Assembly: GCA_034770075.1 (NCBI GenBank)
Contig: CM068377.1
Coordinates: forward strand, 58,770,275 to 58,834,274
DNA from: Aralia elata
Lineage: Eukaryota > Streptophyta > Magnoliopsida > Apiales > Araliaceae
Direction of reading: 5' to 3'
Length of the DNA: 64,000 nt
Numbering within the stretch: position 1 is the stretch's first letter; each line of letters begins with the position of its first letter. The translations under genes and the position numbers were made by a program. Below the pieces are notes generated by a model. It saw only the letters and a list, made by a program, of their open reading frames with translations. It did no database searches and was not told the DNA's origin. Positions 11,877 through 23,616 of the stretch are shown piece after piece.

Positions 11877-12578
11877 GGGTGTTTCTTTCTTTCCCCATGT
11901 GCTTTAATTTTTATAATGAGGGCATTGTCTATCATGAGTTTGGGGGGGTTTAGTTTTATGTGTTAGTTTTGTGTTTTTGTCTAAGTTGAGTTAGCATGTT
12001 AGTTTAAAGCTATGTTTAGTTGTGCATGTCATTTAGTATGTATTTGCATTTAGTTAGTATTGTATGAATCCAATTGATGAGTAGTATGCTATTGACCAGG
12101 CCAATGATGAAGTTGAGTTTATTTGTTAGCTTAGTCAGCATTGATAGTTAATATGTGAGACATTGTTCTGATCATGAGGATAGTTATGCCTGTCTGAAAC
12201 TTAAGTTATCGGTTAGCACCTAATTTAATTGTTTTGCTCAGCTGTAGTTCAAGGGTTATATAATCATTTTTCTAATTTGGGATATTCTTGGAAATAAAAG
12301 AAAGAAAATAGTGACTTGACAATGAAGGTGAGAGTTGGGTAAAAGCTAAAGTTTGGGGGTATCTATGATATAGTATTTAGCAAAAAAAAAGAAGATGAAT
12401 AAATGCTTTGAATAGTTGGACTTTGTGGCCTTTGTCATTCGGGTAATTAGATCCTTAGGGGTGTTTCAACACCTAGTGCCCTAAAACCATCTGGTTTGGG
12501 AGTCATTGATTGAAAACTCGCTACATGGGTGACTTTGAAAAGCCTAATAGAGTCTGGCATTGCACTGTAAAGCATAAA

Positions 12579-12607
12579 CACGAGATGGAGCGTAAAACGC
12601 ACTCGTG
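12579..12607 (+). repeat. Conserved stem-loop with GGAGCGTAAAACGCACTC
   Basis: The outer arms CACGAG/CTCGTG enclose a second, smaller stem GCGT-AAA-ACGC. The 18-bp core (12587-12604) is identical, in element sense, to one at 19063-19080 in another Gypsy element. Confidence 0.8.
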
Positions 12608-13007
12608 GAAGGACTAGAGTAGAAATAAACCTCAGCTTGCCTTTATACTTAGTATTTGCTCTATTTTAACTGGATTTGTCATTGTTACTGAAATTGAATG
12701 AGAATTGATATATTCTTGTTAGAAATTTGTTTATGTAACTAAACTTGAATTGTAGTTGGGTTCAATGGTTAAGGACCACACATACACAACTTGGGTGATG
12801 ACAGGTTTAATTTATCTGATTGGTTGGGATTAGTATTTCATATTGATTTGATTTGCTGTTGAGTTTCTTTGTTGATATCTCTGAGGCTTGGAATGATTTG
12901 TTACCTACTTGTTGGTTGGATTCATAGGATTGATAGTTTTTAGTTTGCATTCATTCTGTTTTGTTATTTTTCATTGTGTTGCATTGCTTGGGGACAAGCA
13001 ATAGTTC

Positions 13008-13022
13008 AAGTTTGGGGGTATT
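13008..13022 (+). other. Polypurine tract, Athila-like element
   Basis: The tract AAGTTTGGGGGTAT lies directly before the 3' LTR start (TGATGAG at 13023). It is the expected plus-strand primer site. Confidence 0.7.
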
Positions 13023-14410
13023 TGATGAGTAGGTTTCATACCTACGAATTGGATACCAATTGACTGCATTATTGTTTAAATCCTTGAGTTTTAGTTACTT
13101 TTCATGTGTTTTATGTGTTTGTGTAGGTATTTTGCATTTGGAACCAAAGTTGATGGGAATTGAGTACTGAAGAAGCCAAAGTCAGAAGTGTTGAAGAACT
13201 GTGCGGCCGCGCCGATATTATGAAGGGAAGCAGTGCGCGCGCACTGGGTGCCAGAATGGGGTTCTGTTGAAGGACTGCGCGGGCGCGTCGGATTTGTGCT
13301 GGGACCTAGCGCGGCCGCGCTAGGTCGGGAGTTGACCAAAGGCAGAAGTTTGACTTTTTTGTTTTGGACCAGAATTTGAGTTGTAATCAAACTTATTTCT
13401 TCTATTTGCTTTTGGACGTTTAGTAGGTATTATAAATAGCTAGTTTTCAGTAGTTGATATTTTATCTATGAATTAAGAGACATAATCTTAATTTGTAATC
13501 AATTGGAGACTTGAACCAACTTGGATAGCACGTAGGAGTTATTGTAGGAGCTAAGGAGAGATTGGAGGCTACGATCAGAGTTTTATTTCTCTTCTCTATC
13601 TCTTAGTTTATAATTTTGAATGCTATTTAATTTGTGGATTATGGATTTTAGTTTAGCTATGAACTAATTTTCTTTTAAGATTACAATGGATCTTATTGTG
13701 TAGTTTTTATCTAATATGCTTCCTAGTTAATTATTGATATTTGTTTTCAGATTGTCTATTATGATTTGTGCTTAATTGCTTAATTACCTGGCTAGTAATT
13801 ACTGTGATAATCTATATGAAATTGAGAGATGGATTATAGGTTTAGATCTGATCATATTAGCATGTGATTATGTTTTCTACTTACGTTTGGGACTCATAAT
13901 TTGTGTTTAGGATAGAGATATATCTATACACTGTATGTAATCTGATAAGGAACCTAAGCTTCAAATCCTTTTTAATTGTAATTCACATAGAGATATAGTG
14001 AATTGGTTATCTAGGGTGTTCAACTTAATTCTAACCTTTGTAGATTTGAGTTGATTTGTCTAAATTACATTGAGAAGTGGTTTTAGATATTGATGAGTTC
14101 CTGATTAACAATCTGAATTACTTATCATAATTTAACAGGAAGTATATAGATTTAAACGAAGCAATAAATGAAATTGTAATCTTAAGTTTCCAATAATATC
14201 TGTTTTCAAAATTTATTTACTTAGTTTTATTAAAATTCTCAAACCAACACACAATTGATCTCTTGTTTAATTTAATTGAGTTAGTATAGAACTGATTTTT
14301 ATTATTATAAATTGCATACTTTCCTCGTGGGAACGATACTCTACTTACTCTTTATTACTTGTGAACTGCGTATACTTGCGTATTTTTGCTAGTATAGATT
14401 TAGGCAAACA
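13023..14410 (+). repeat. 3' LTR of Athila-like element
   Basis: Pairs with 1623-3009. TATA box at 13431-13439. The GC cluster at 13202-13325 is conserved but partly decayed. Confidence 0.93.
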
Positions 14411-14415
14411 GATAC

Positions 14416-14853
14416 CACAACCAGCTCACATCTTCTGAAGCTTTGGCGAAGAAGTAAGCTATTGTTGAAGAACTTAGCTCAGCGAGATTGACCGCATATA
14501 TATTTCCTTCTCTCGATCCAGCCATCTTTAACGAGTTGGTTTCCAGGTCTCGAACTGACACTGCTTATTAAGGAAGATGACTTGATGACCCTTATCGCAT
14601 AGCTAACTTATGCTCAGCAGGTTATGCTCAGCTGACTTTGTTAAACAAGACAACATCATTTTCAATCGAAGCATAGCCTCTGGTCTTCCCAGAGTTATTG
14701 TCTCCAAAGATAATTGTTGGACCATCTTTAGCTTTAAAATCAGATAGGAGAGCCTTGTTGCCAGTCATATGTCTGGAGCACCCACTATCAAGATACCAAA
14801 TGGATTCAGTGGAGCTCGGTGCCTACAAACAAAATCATCTTTTATTTTGGTAC
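14416..14853 (-). pseudogene. SIRE-like Copia protease region
   Basis: Minus-strand translation near 14815-14690 gives SIWYLDSGCSRHMTG, then an FKAKDGPTIIFGD segment. This is the Copia aspartic protease with the D-S-G active site, followed by the usual G-x-(I/V)-x-F-G-D block. Below 14600 the frame is broken by several stops. The region is cut at 14415 by the Athila-like element; its continuation is the pre-integrase fragment at 1622-1509. It would cleave the Gag-Pol polyprotein. Decayed. Confidence 0.8.
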
Positions 14854-17019
14854 CTAAATTTGTTTGGGTCCTACTTTGTTAGTTCCCTTGGGGACCCAAA
14901 TATGCCTGACTTTGGGTCGATAAAATTTAGAATAATAATCATCATTATAACAGAATGCAGCTATATGCCCATACTTATAACAGTTGTAACATTTAATATA
15001 CTGCATGTGTAAGTGTGTGTGTGGATATCTTCTCACTTGAGACACATGTGGAGCATAAGCATAACCAACCTTTCTTCTTGGCTAAACTTCCCTCTGCTTC
15101 CACATTGTTCTACGGTTTTGAAATTTCGCAGAGTAAAGACCAACTCTACGTTTAGGACCTAGTTAGTTCGTAGAATGAGTTTTACCTGACTCTACGACCC
15201 TTTGAGGTACATTCGTAGACTTTGATTTACTCTGCGGTTTGACAAAACCTAAACTAGTATGTGACCTGTTGTTCTTGGGAACAACGATTTGGTCCGCATA
15301 AATAGGACAGCTTGGAATAGTAGGCTCTGCAACCTCTTTGGATTTCACAAACACAATACCTCTATGAGACAAAGAGGCATTGTTTTTGTTAGTCTCCATT
15401 GAGTTTTCCACACTTGGGAGTGAAGATAAATCTCCAAACCCTAATCCTGATCTATTAGAGACGACTCTCTAACTAGTGATCAGGGAGTCCATGGATGAGG
15501 AAGAACGATTCCACATCGAGATCGTCTTTTCTAGCTCCTCTATCTTAGAGATAAGAGTAGACTCTCTCTGTGCATTAGCATCAGTTATCTGTCTCAAGTG
15601 AACATTCTCAGCCTCAAGCTTCGATAGAGAGGCAGTGCTTCGTAGAGCTGCTTCCAACTCTACTTGCACTTTCTCTTTCTCCTTTTAAAGGAGAGAATGA
15701 TCCATTGATAGAACCCTGAACCACTTCATATACTGATGCAAATCTGATGCTATGTCATGCAATGCAATTATGAGATCATAAATATTAACATCAGGGGAAT
15801 TAAAATAAAATACCTCACTGATGTCGATCTCTCGACTATCAGTAGTTTTGTTGGAGTCTTCCTCTATAGCCATCAAACAAAGATTAGCCACTTGTGGTCC
15901 TTCATCATCACTGGACTCTGTACTGGTATCATTTTCAGAGTCGCTCCACGATCCTTCTGCTATGAAGCCTTTCTCCTTCTTATGATGCTTCTTGTAGCCC
16001 TTATATTCTTTCTTTGAATAGGTCTTCTTCTTGTCTTTCTTCAACTCTTCTCGCAGAGGTTTGGTGCACTCTACTATATAATGGCCCGACTTCTTGCAGT
16101 TGTAGCATAGATCTTTCTCTTAATCTCTGTTATTGCTTCCATTGTTATTATAATTCTTCCTAGGTCTCCTATTGTAGCTTTTCCGCATAAACTTTCTTAA
16201 TCTTCTTGCGAGCAATGCGATATCTTCATCATCATTTTCTTCATCATCATCCTCATCAGAGATGGCTTCAGTTGGAGCTTTAAATGTAGCTTTAGGAGCT
16301 TTAAGAGCAACTCCTTTTTCTTTCTTCTTCCCTTCAGAGATTGTCTCTGCCCTTTGATTGAGTTCAAGCTCGTAGGTAAGTAGATTACCGTAGAGCTTTT
16401 GTACCGTCATTTCATGCAAGTTCTTTGACTCGCGGATGGCAGTGGTCTTGGCATCCCACTTGCTTGGTAGAGCCCTTTTAAACTTTATGTTAAGGTCTTT
16501 ATTTAAATAGACCTTACTATAGGCTCTTAGATTGTTGAGGAGCGCGTTGAATCTCTCGTAGGTTGTTGTGATGTTCTCTCTCGGTACATGAGTGAACATC
16601 TCATATTGTTATGTCAAGAGAGACTACTTATTCTCCCTGACTTCTTCGGTGCCCTCACGCATCACCAACAAGGCCTCCTAAACTTCCTATACAGTAGTAC
16701 AATTGACGATGTTCTCAAAAAGTTCATCCTCTAGAGCCATGAACAGGATGTTATTGGCCCTCTTATCTAACTACACCAACTTCTTCTCATTTTCAGTCCA
16801 CTCAGCTCGCTGCTTAACTGCTACCTTGTTGGGATCATCTGTTGTTGGAGCAAGCTTGGTTGGAATATATGGACCATTGATAACAGCATCAAATAATTCA
16901 TCATCTATAGCATCTGTATAAGCCTGTATGCGAACCTTCTAGTTAGCAAACTTTTCTCTATTTAGAAGAGGTGGCTTATTTCCACCACCAAGCTCAGAAC
17001 TAGTTTTGTTTAGTGCCAT
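14854..17019 (-). pseudogene. SIRE-like Copia gag and linker
   Basis: Gag starts at an ATG at 17019-17017 (MALNKTSSELGG) and reads LLNREKF...RIQAYTDAIDDELFDAVINGPYIP, then the UBN2-type core (FTHVPRENITTTYERFNALL, LPSKWDAKTTAIRESKNL). The zinc knuckle is CYNCKKSGHYIVEC at about 16110-16065, just after a nonsense codon at 16120. An acidic segment and a coiled-coil-like segment (15669-15469) follow. The second zinc-knuckle-like unit CYNCYKYGHIAAFC is at about 14990-14950, with a VWVPKGT-type motif after it. Two knuckles and this linker are typical of SIRE-type elements. Stops and frame changes occur throughout. Confidence 0.8.
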
Positions 17020-17059
17020 ATATCAACTCAAAGTGTAAGCTTTATGTTCATAAGAACCT

Positions 17060-17071
17060 GCTCTGATACTA
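17060..17071 (-). other. Primer binding site of SIRE-like Copia (tRNA-iMet type)
   Basis: Minus-strand TAGTATCAGAGC, three bases from the LTR end. It matches TGGTATCAGAGC except for one G-to-A change. Confidence 0.75.
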
Positions 17072-17073
17072 CT

Positions 17074-17354
17074 TGTTATTTCCCAGAGGCACAAAAGAGA
17101 TCTTGAAAGGGGGTTAAATAGATACTTTAAAATTTTTACTTGATTTAAAGAATGTATTACTAGATACTTAGTTAATCAGTATTAGTTAAGTACAACGGAA
17201 TATACTTTGAAAAACCCTCTTGAAGATTATAAAACAATCACAGTTCTAAATTTAGTTCTTGTGGTTGTAAGTCACAAACAAATAAGATAAATACTAAACA
17301 GAAAGTAAATTCAGAAATTAAACGACAGAAGAAATTTTAAGTAGTTTGGAGACT
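17074..17354 (-). repeat. SIRE-like 5' LTR, inner piece
   Basis: It begins TGTTATTTCCCAGAGGCAC, the reverse complement of the end of the solo LTR at 28834. It is interrupted at 17354 (TSD AGACT, 17350-17354) by the Gypsy element and resumes at 26088. Confidence 0.85.
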
Positions 17355-18606
17355 TGGGAGCTGTCGTTTACACTCCAAAATTAAAACTTTACTATTACTC
17401 TACGAACACAAAATTAGTGACAAGTAAGGGTCGAACCCACAGAGAGTGATATTGTCTTAAATTTATTCTAATATTTCCAAAATCTAAATAAATACTAAGT
17501 AAAAGAAGGGGGTTTGAATGTTGATTATAACTAACTAAAATAAACATAAGTAAATTATTAAGAATAACAAATAAATTAAAAGCTTCAGTTCTTTAGTTCC
17601 TTTTCGCAATAATAGGTTAATCAAGTATAACATCATTCCTTCCTTCAATGAAACTAATAGCCCTAGATAACAACAATCGTTAATTATCCAAAATTCCTCT
17701 TAAATTTTAAATCTAGTGCAATAATCGCCCCACTAAACCCTAACTATTATACAACCTAGAACTATCAATCTAGATTTAATATAACAGCAACATTAAGAAT
17801 TAAGGAATTAGATTATTCCAAACAACAATCACACAATAGGAATTATTTAACCTGTCTTCCGATAATCATAGCAATACTCAAAAGCTTGTCCACAATCATG
17901 TATTACTAATTGATGCTTATGATCAGGTATAATATCGTTTGCTTAATAAAATGATCAGATTAATCCAACTGGCCACATTAAATTAATCAAATCAAATAGC
18001 ATACAATCAGTTAATGCAGATTATCAAGAATAAGCTTCATATAAGAAGGAATAAATAATGAATACTCAATTAGACCATTAATTATAAATAAGGTTCAACA
18101 TCCCTTAGAATTGAAAATAAAGTACTTAGCCTGACATGCTTCAACCTTACCTCCAATCCTAGGGTTTGCAATTGTGTGTCAAGGAAGAAGTTCCTAAAAC
18201 TTTGCTAATATCATTTATTTATACTCCTAGATCAAAGACCTATAGCTCTAAGAAATAACAATCCCAATTACATTAGAATTCCTCAGAGATTGCAAAAGAT
18301 CTTGAAAATTTCCTGCCTGCCCGACTTGGAACGCGCCCGCGAAAAGCCCTCAGCATCGCGGCTTGCATTGAAAGTGCCGCGGCTCAAGATCCAGTACCGC
18401 GGCCCTTCCTTTTGAGAACCGCGGCTCTTAAGTTCCTGCCTCTTTTCTCTTGTTCTCCTTGCGCACCCATTTTGATCTTTTTTCTTCTTTTTAGCTCCAA
18501 TTCCTGCTGAAATCAATAAACACCTTAATAAGCTCATATACGCATAAAACATATAGCAAAACTAATCATAAAGGAATCAAAATCATAAAATATTATGCAC
18601 TTATCA
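17355..18606 (-). repeat. 3' LTR of pol-deleted Gypsy element
   Basis: 1252 bp, matching 21943-26087 apart from the insertion there. A minus-sense TATA motif lies at 18216-18223, with the GC-rich cluster upstream of it in minus sense (18332-18432). Confidence 0.9.
18332..18432. repeat. CCGCGG-type GC cluster in U3
   Basis: Repeated GC words (GCGCCCGCG, TCGCGGCT, CCGCGGCTC, ACCGCGGCCC, ACCGCGGCTC), five or so in 100 bp. It lies upstream of the minus-sense TATA motif. The equivalent in the other LTR is 25799-25900. Confidence 0.8.
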
Positions 18607-18620
18607 AATTCCCCCACACT
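18607..18620 (-). other. Polypurine tract of pol-deleted Gypsy element
   Basis: Minus-strand AGTGTGGGGGAATT directly before the 3' LTR. Confidence 0.8.
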
Positions 18621-18962
18621 TACCCTTTACACGTCCTCGTATAAACCAAAACAAAGGTCATATTGAAATCATCAAAATTCTGTTTAACCAAACTTTCAAA
18701 GGTTTAAATTCAATTACCAACCATGAATATCAATACTAATCAACAATTCATCAATCAACTCACAACAATAACCTTGTCACTCGCCACCAAACATCATTAA
18801 ATTAAATTGCATCCGTATAAATATATTTCATGTGATCAACATACACGCTCAACTAAGTTCATATGGAACAACAATTGTGCACAACCGATTCACAACCCAG
18901 AACATGTTTTTTCTGCTACTCTTTTTCACCCATAAAAACCTTCAACTCAAATTTTTATAGGT

Positions 18963-19080
18963 GAGTGCATTTTATGCTCCATCCCACACTATACACACTC
19001 TTTTCTTTTACAAATGAGTGTGTTTTACGCTCCTTCTCACTTATTTGTATGTGTTTATGGGTGAGTGCGTTTTACGCTCC
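18963..19080 (-). repeat. Three copies of the GGAGCGTAAAACGCACTC stem-loop
   Basis: Copies lie at 18963-18980, 19016-19033 and 19063-19080 (plus-strand form GAGTGCGTTTTACGCTCC; the first two have small changes). In element sense the third is identical to the Athila copy at 12587-12604. All lie between the last ORF and the PPT. Confidence 0.85.
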
Positions 19081-19641
19081 TTCTCAACCCACCACAAGAT
19101 TTTACATTTTTTTCATTTTTCTCAACTTTCTTCTTTTTTTTATTTCTTTTTCTTTTCACATGGTCCAATAAACATTACAAGCAGTTAAGCAGTTCTAAAT
19201 CATGAAATCAGTGCACATAATCATACCCCACATATAACTTAGTCAAGTAAACATGTATCTCATATTCAAGTACTCATGTAACACAAATTTAATCAAAATC
19301 AATTAACTGTGGATCCTGACTCAGTTATCATCATTCATTAATCAATTAAGCATCAATCAAATTCTATCAATCATAATTAATTTTCATTCTACAATCATAA
19401 TCTTTAAAAGCTTAGGAAAATAAAATCACAGAAAAATTTTAGAGCAAAAAATTCTTAATTTTTCCACAAAACAACTCAGATTATCAAATTTAGAGCAAAA
19501 CCTAAACCTAAACATAACCTAAACCCCTCTTCCACACTCAAACTTTACATATTCCCCAATGTAAGATAATTATGCAAAGAAGAAATAACTAAATAAAATG
19601 CAACTAAAAAGTAAAAAGGGATAGAAAAGTAAATCTGAAAT

Positions 19642-19659
19642 CTTGGGTTGCCTCCCAAG
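19642..19659 (-). repeat. Conserved post-pol stem-loop, minus sense
   Basis: CTTGGGAGGCAACCCAAG in element sense. It matches the motif after pol at 8561-8576. Here it follows a pol remnant that lacks all enzymes. Confidence 0.75.
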
Positions 19660-19704
19660 CAACACATTTGTTTAATGTTGTTTGATCGACACTAGCCTCT
19701 CAAT

Positions 19705-20079
19705 CTACGTAGTTGGATGTTCATACTTCAAGTGAATTAGTAATGGTCTCAAATCCAGAGTAAGAGCTTGCACAACAGAAGGTAATAATTTGTTGTGAGG
19801 GCCAAGTAAGGAAATGGAACAAACTGCATACTTATCTGAAATTTTTAGTAAAGAATGTAATGTAGTTATAGCCTCCTTCAGATCTGGAATCTGCTCAATT
19901 TCTTCTTCTTTTTCCAATTCTAAGCTGTTGATAGTTGCAACCCACAAATTCTCCTTGTCTATTTGCTCAAAAATTGCCTCAACCTTGTGAACTGTTTCTA
20001 GTATCTCTTCTCCATCCTCCTTCTTAGACTCTAGATATCTGCTTGGACAAGGTAAGGGGTTAGTATTAACCTGAACCAC
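19705..20079 (-). pseudogene. Pol remnant: linker joined to protease-RT spacer
   Basis: The frame of 124 codons reads NPLPCPSRYLESKKEDGEEILETVHKVEA, the linker that precedes the protease, and ends with LDLRPL...HLKYEHPTT, the spacer that normally lies between protease and RT. In the Athila-like element the same spacer reads LELKPLPNHLRYAYLG. So most of the protease and all of RT, RNase H and integrase are missing, and the frame stops just after the spacer. Because the deletion ends inside a conserved segment and the conserved post-pol motif follows at once, this looks like one internal deletion in a parent element. It has no catalytic function. Confidence 0.65.
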
Positions 20080-20375
20080 AGAATCAAGAATTACCTTGGA
20101 TAGCTCTGTCTCCTCCTTAGCCTTCTCATCAACATTATTAATTTATTGTTCCTTCTTCGCCAACTCTTCTAGAAATTTTTCACACGACTCTGAATACAAC
20201 TTTGAATTTTTTCTAACTTTCCTGTTCCCTGTTAAAGCATGAGGAAAAGGAAGTATCGGTTTGTAATCAGGAAGAGGTGGAAAATTACGCTTAGGAACAT
20301 CATGGTTAATATAGCACCGCTACCTGTTTCACCATTTTCTGCCTTATTTTGTAATGTAAACACTGACTTTTCTTG

Positions 20376-21843
20376 CTACCATACCTCTGCACCACTTCTC
20401 AAGGTAATTGCACTTACATTCTCTCTTAGATTAATAATCGGTTGAGAAGGTAATGGTCCTGAGCCTTGAGAATCTAATCTACCAACTGTTGTAGCTAGTT
20501 GACTCATCTGGTTTTCCAAATTATGAATGGAAGTTCTTGTCTCTTGTTGAAACTGTTGTGTCTGATTCATGAACTGTTGTGTCTGGTTCATGAGTTTATA
20601 AATGCTTTGAACATATCCTCAAGAGATGTTCCAGGACTGGCAGGTGCTCTTTGTCTAGGTTGGTTCTTTTGTTGAGCCGGATGAAAACCTGGCTGCTTAT
20701 TTAGAAAAATCATTCTGCATCGGTGGCCTAGTACCTTCGTAGCTCAAGCTGGGTTGATCTCTCCATCTTGGAATGTAAGCGTCAGAATAAGGATTATAGC
20801 GATGTTGTCCTAAAAATGTCCCCACAACATTGACTTGTTGAACAGTGTCATATTCTTGCAATGTTGGACAAACATCTGTAGTATGCCCTGACAGTGAACA
20901 GATTCCACAAACTTTTGCTACTTGCATATTCCCTGCAGCCATCTGACGAACCATAGCAGTTAAATCAAAAATTTGACATTCTATATTGCAAGTACTTATC
21001 TCATTTTCCCTTCTAGGTATGTAATCCATCCTAGTTCCATACTATTGTGAGTTAGCTGCCATGTTTGCAATTAAATTCCTTGCAGCCTTTGGAGTTTTAT
21101 CCATTAGTGCTCCTCCACTTGCAATATCGATCATGTTCCTATCCATTGACAAAAATCCCTTACAGAAGTATTGAATCAGGTGTTGATCATCAATTTGATG
21201 TGGTGGACAGCTAGAGCACAACTTCTTGAATCTTTCTCAATACTCATAAAGAGTTTCTCCATTGAACTATCGGATGCCACGTCTCTTTCCTTATGGTAGC
21301 CACTCTTGAAGCAGGAAAGTACTTTTCTAAAAATAGCTTTTTCATATCGTTCCATGATTGTATTGATCCTAAAAGAAGATAGTACAGCTAGTCATTTGCC
21401 AAATCCGCCAAGGAGAATGGAAAAGCTCTAAGCTTTATTTATTCTTCTGTTACTCATTGTGGCTTCATAGTGGAACACACCACATGGAACTCCTTTAGAT
21501 GCTTATATGGATCTTCACCTGTAAGACCACGAAAAGTAGGCAAAAGATGAATTAGTCATAATTTTAATTCAAAAGCAGCATCTAAAGTAGGATATTCCGT
21601 ACACAATGATGGTTGATTAAGATTAGGAGTAGCTAATTCTTTCAAAGTCATGTTATTATTAGCAGCAGCCATCTCTTCTTCTTCTGAATCACTGGATGAG
21701 TCGTTAGACAATAATTCAAGTGCTATGTTGAGGCCAGGTGATGGTACAAAAGCTTTGTCTAGATTTGCAGATGTGCTTCTGGCTTGACGAGTCTCTTGCC
21801 TTAACCTACGTGCAGTTTTCTTTATCTTTAGATCAAATTTCAA
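20376..21843 (-). pseudogene. Gag of the pol-deleted Gypsy element
   Basis: Minus-strand reading from about 21843: basic N-terminus, acidic segment (SSSDSEEEE), then AAFELK, LIHLLPTFRGLTGEDPYKHL and HVVCSTMKPQ, IKLRAFPFSL, KLFLEKYFP, typical Athila/Tat Gag core blocks. The zinc knuckle CGICSLSGHTTDVC is at about 20915-20870. It is followed by NPYSDAYIPRWRDQPSLSY, a Gln-rich heptad-like region (20591-20500) and the terminal AITLRSG motif at about 20405. Stops and frame changes lie between 21550 and 21030. It might once have supplied Gag in trans; now it is broken. Confidence 0.75.
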
Positions 21844-21919
21844 TTCAATAGAGTGAGAGGATCGAGTCCTAAACTAAAAAATAAATAAAAAACAAAGAAT
21901 AAATAAAAACAAATAACAC

Positions 21920-21937
21920 TCCCCGGCAACAGTGCCA
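21920..21937 (-). other. Primer binding site of pol-deleted Gypsy element
   Basis: Minus-strand TGGCACTGTTGCCGGGGA, five bases from the 5' LTR. Close to the tRNA-Asp type site. Confidence 0.8.
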
Positions 21938-21942
21938 AAATT

Positions 21943-22299
21943 TGGGAGTTGTCGTTTACACTCCAAAATTAAAACCTTATTATTACTCTACGGACACAAA
22001 ATTCAGTATAGTGACAAGCAAGGTCGAACCCACAGAGAGTAATATTTTCTTAAATCTATTCTAATGTTTCCAAAATTTAAATAAACACTAAGTAAAAGAA
22101 GGGGGTTTTGAATGTCGATTATAACTAACTAAAATAAACATAAGTAAATTATTAAGAATAACAAATGAATTAAAAGTTTCAGTTCTTCAGTTCAGTATCA
22201 CCATTTTGCAATAATAGGTTAATCAAGTATAACATCATTCCTTCCTTCGATGAAACTAATAACCCTATATAACAACAATCGTTAATTATCTGAAATTCC
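21943..22299 (-). repeat. 5' LTR of pol-deleted Gypsy element, inner piece
   Basis: It starts TGGGAGTTGTCG and matches 17355 onward. It is interrupted at ATTCC (22295-22299) by the solo LTR and resumes at 25141. Confidence 0.88.
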
Positions 22300-23616
22300 T
22301 GTGACACCCCAAATCCAGGTACTTAATTCCCACAGATTTGGTGTTCACTATCTCATTCATTCAAAACTAACTACCCAATAAAATAACAATTAAATAAACT
22401 TAAATAAATATCTTCCCAAAATGGGTTACATCACCAAACTATTAAATATTCAAAACCCAGGTTATCTTAACCTTAATACATCAAATGCGGAATAAAACAT
22501 AATTTAAATAAGTCTTGATACAATCGATCATCAAATAAATAACAGGTCTTTAGCTATTTATGCATCTTGCCCTTGCATTTGCTCGTGGACGGCTCGTCCG
22601 GCTTTTCAGCCTTAGCTGCAATGATTAGTGCAAGAGTGAGCAAACAATTGCTCACAAGTACGATAACAAAAATATCTAAATGAAATGATTTCAACTGAGG
22701 AATAATAGTTTTCTGATTCTTAATCAATAAATGATTAAAGTTTAAAAGCTCGTTAGAATGCTTGATTCCAAAAATATAGAATTCAAGATTTAGAAATTAT
22801 ATCTGAGGGTCACAAGACCTCGAACTATGTCCTAGGTTAACAAGTATTTCTACTGTAACCTTTAACAGTCATATAGACTATGGACCAACATCTCGTACTC
22901 AGGGGGATCAGCCCTTCGTACAATGTATTGTGCACAAACATTTTAACGATGTCGCGTAAGTAATCCCCTATATCAGGGTTGTTCATCTCAGTTTATCGTC
23001 TGAATCCATACCAAAAAGGAAATTGGCTTGGAACAAGTATAGAAAACATTCTAAGTCTTTGAAACGCTCATCAACTAAGGACTAGCTGAATCAATAAGAG
23101 TTTGCTAGTCTAATTCATCAATAGAGTTTGTTCAATAGAAACTATACTCGAAGTTTGAATAACAAACAATGATTGGAATAAAGCTTAAGTATATAATCAT
23201 GATAGTAACCTTGCTTGAATGTCAATAAGCTAAGGTCAATAGTTTGCTCAATATAAATAAACTTGTTTTGAATAAATTAACAAGTTAAAAGAAAAGAACA
23301 ACTTGCTCAACGTAAAAGTAATAAGTTGAGATAAGGAACTTGCCTCAAGCGTAGATTACAAATTAAATATCTCACGATCCTTAAACAACCTATACATTTA
23401 ATTATAAAATGGTAACATAATTAGTTACAAAATAATATACACTTTAAGCTTGCTCTTATCCTTTTTATTATAACATCTCATTTAGCAAACCATAATCAAC
23501 AAGTTTCAATTATCTAGGAATTTCATTAATCACTTAATACTTTAATATAAATTTAATTATACATCATAACTTCCAAGAAAGGAAAACAAAATAATAAAAA
23601 AAATTCAGCAGTGATT

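Larger units (their letters stand above)
11877..13022 (+). other. 3' untranslated region of the Athila-like element
   Basis: No reading frame. It carries three PPT-like tracts (GAGTTTGGGGGGG near 11937, AAGTTTGGGGGTAT near 12349 and near 13008) and the stem-loop at 12579-12607. Only the last tract abuts the 3' LTR. Confidence 0.7.
1623..14410 (+). mobile_element. Athila-like Ty3/Gypsy retrotransposon
   Basis: A 12.8-kb element with ~1387-bp LTRs starting TGATGAGTAGG and ending AGGCAAACA. The flanking duplications are GATGC (1618-1622) and GATAC (14411-14415), one mismatch. The PBS resembles tRNA-Asp, the usual Athila/Tat primer. Order: 5' LTR, PBS, gag, protease, RT, RNase H, integrase, solo-LTR insertion (8840-10164), an extra sense ORF (10749-11876), 3' UTR, PPT, 3' LTR. 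An extra ORF after pol is typical of Athila-type elements. Gag and pol are broken; the extra ORF is open. Confidence 0.9.

Noticed and set aside
1691..13390. Similar 82- and 99-codon antisense ORFs in the two Athila LTRs (1691-1939 and 13091-13390)
   Set aside because: They are similar only because the LTRs are copies; the translation goes through GC palindromes and matches no family I know.
15757..16017. Hydrophobic plus-strand ORF opposite the SIRE-like gag
   Set aside because: Shadow of the acidic gag region on the other strand; the minus frame has clear homology.
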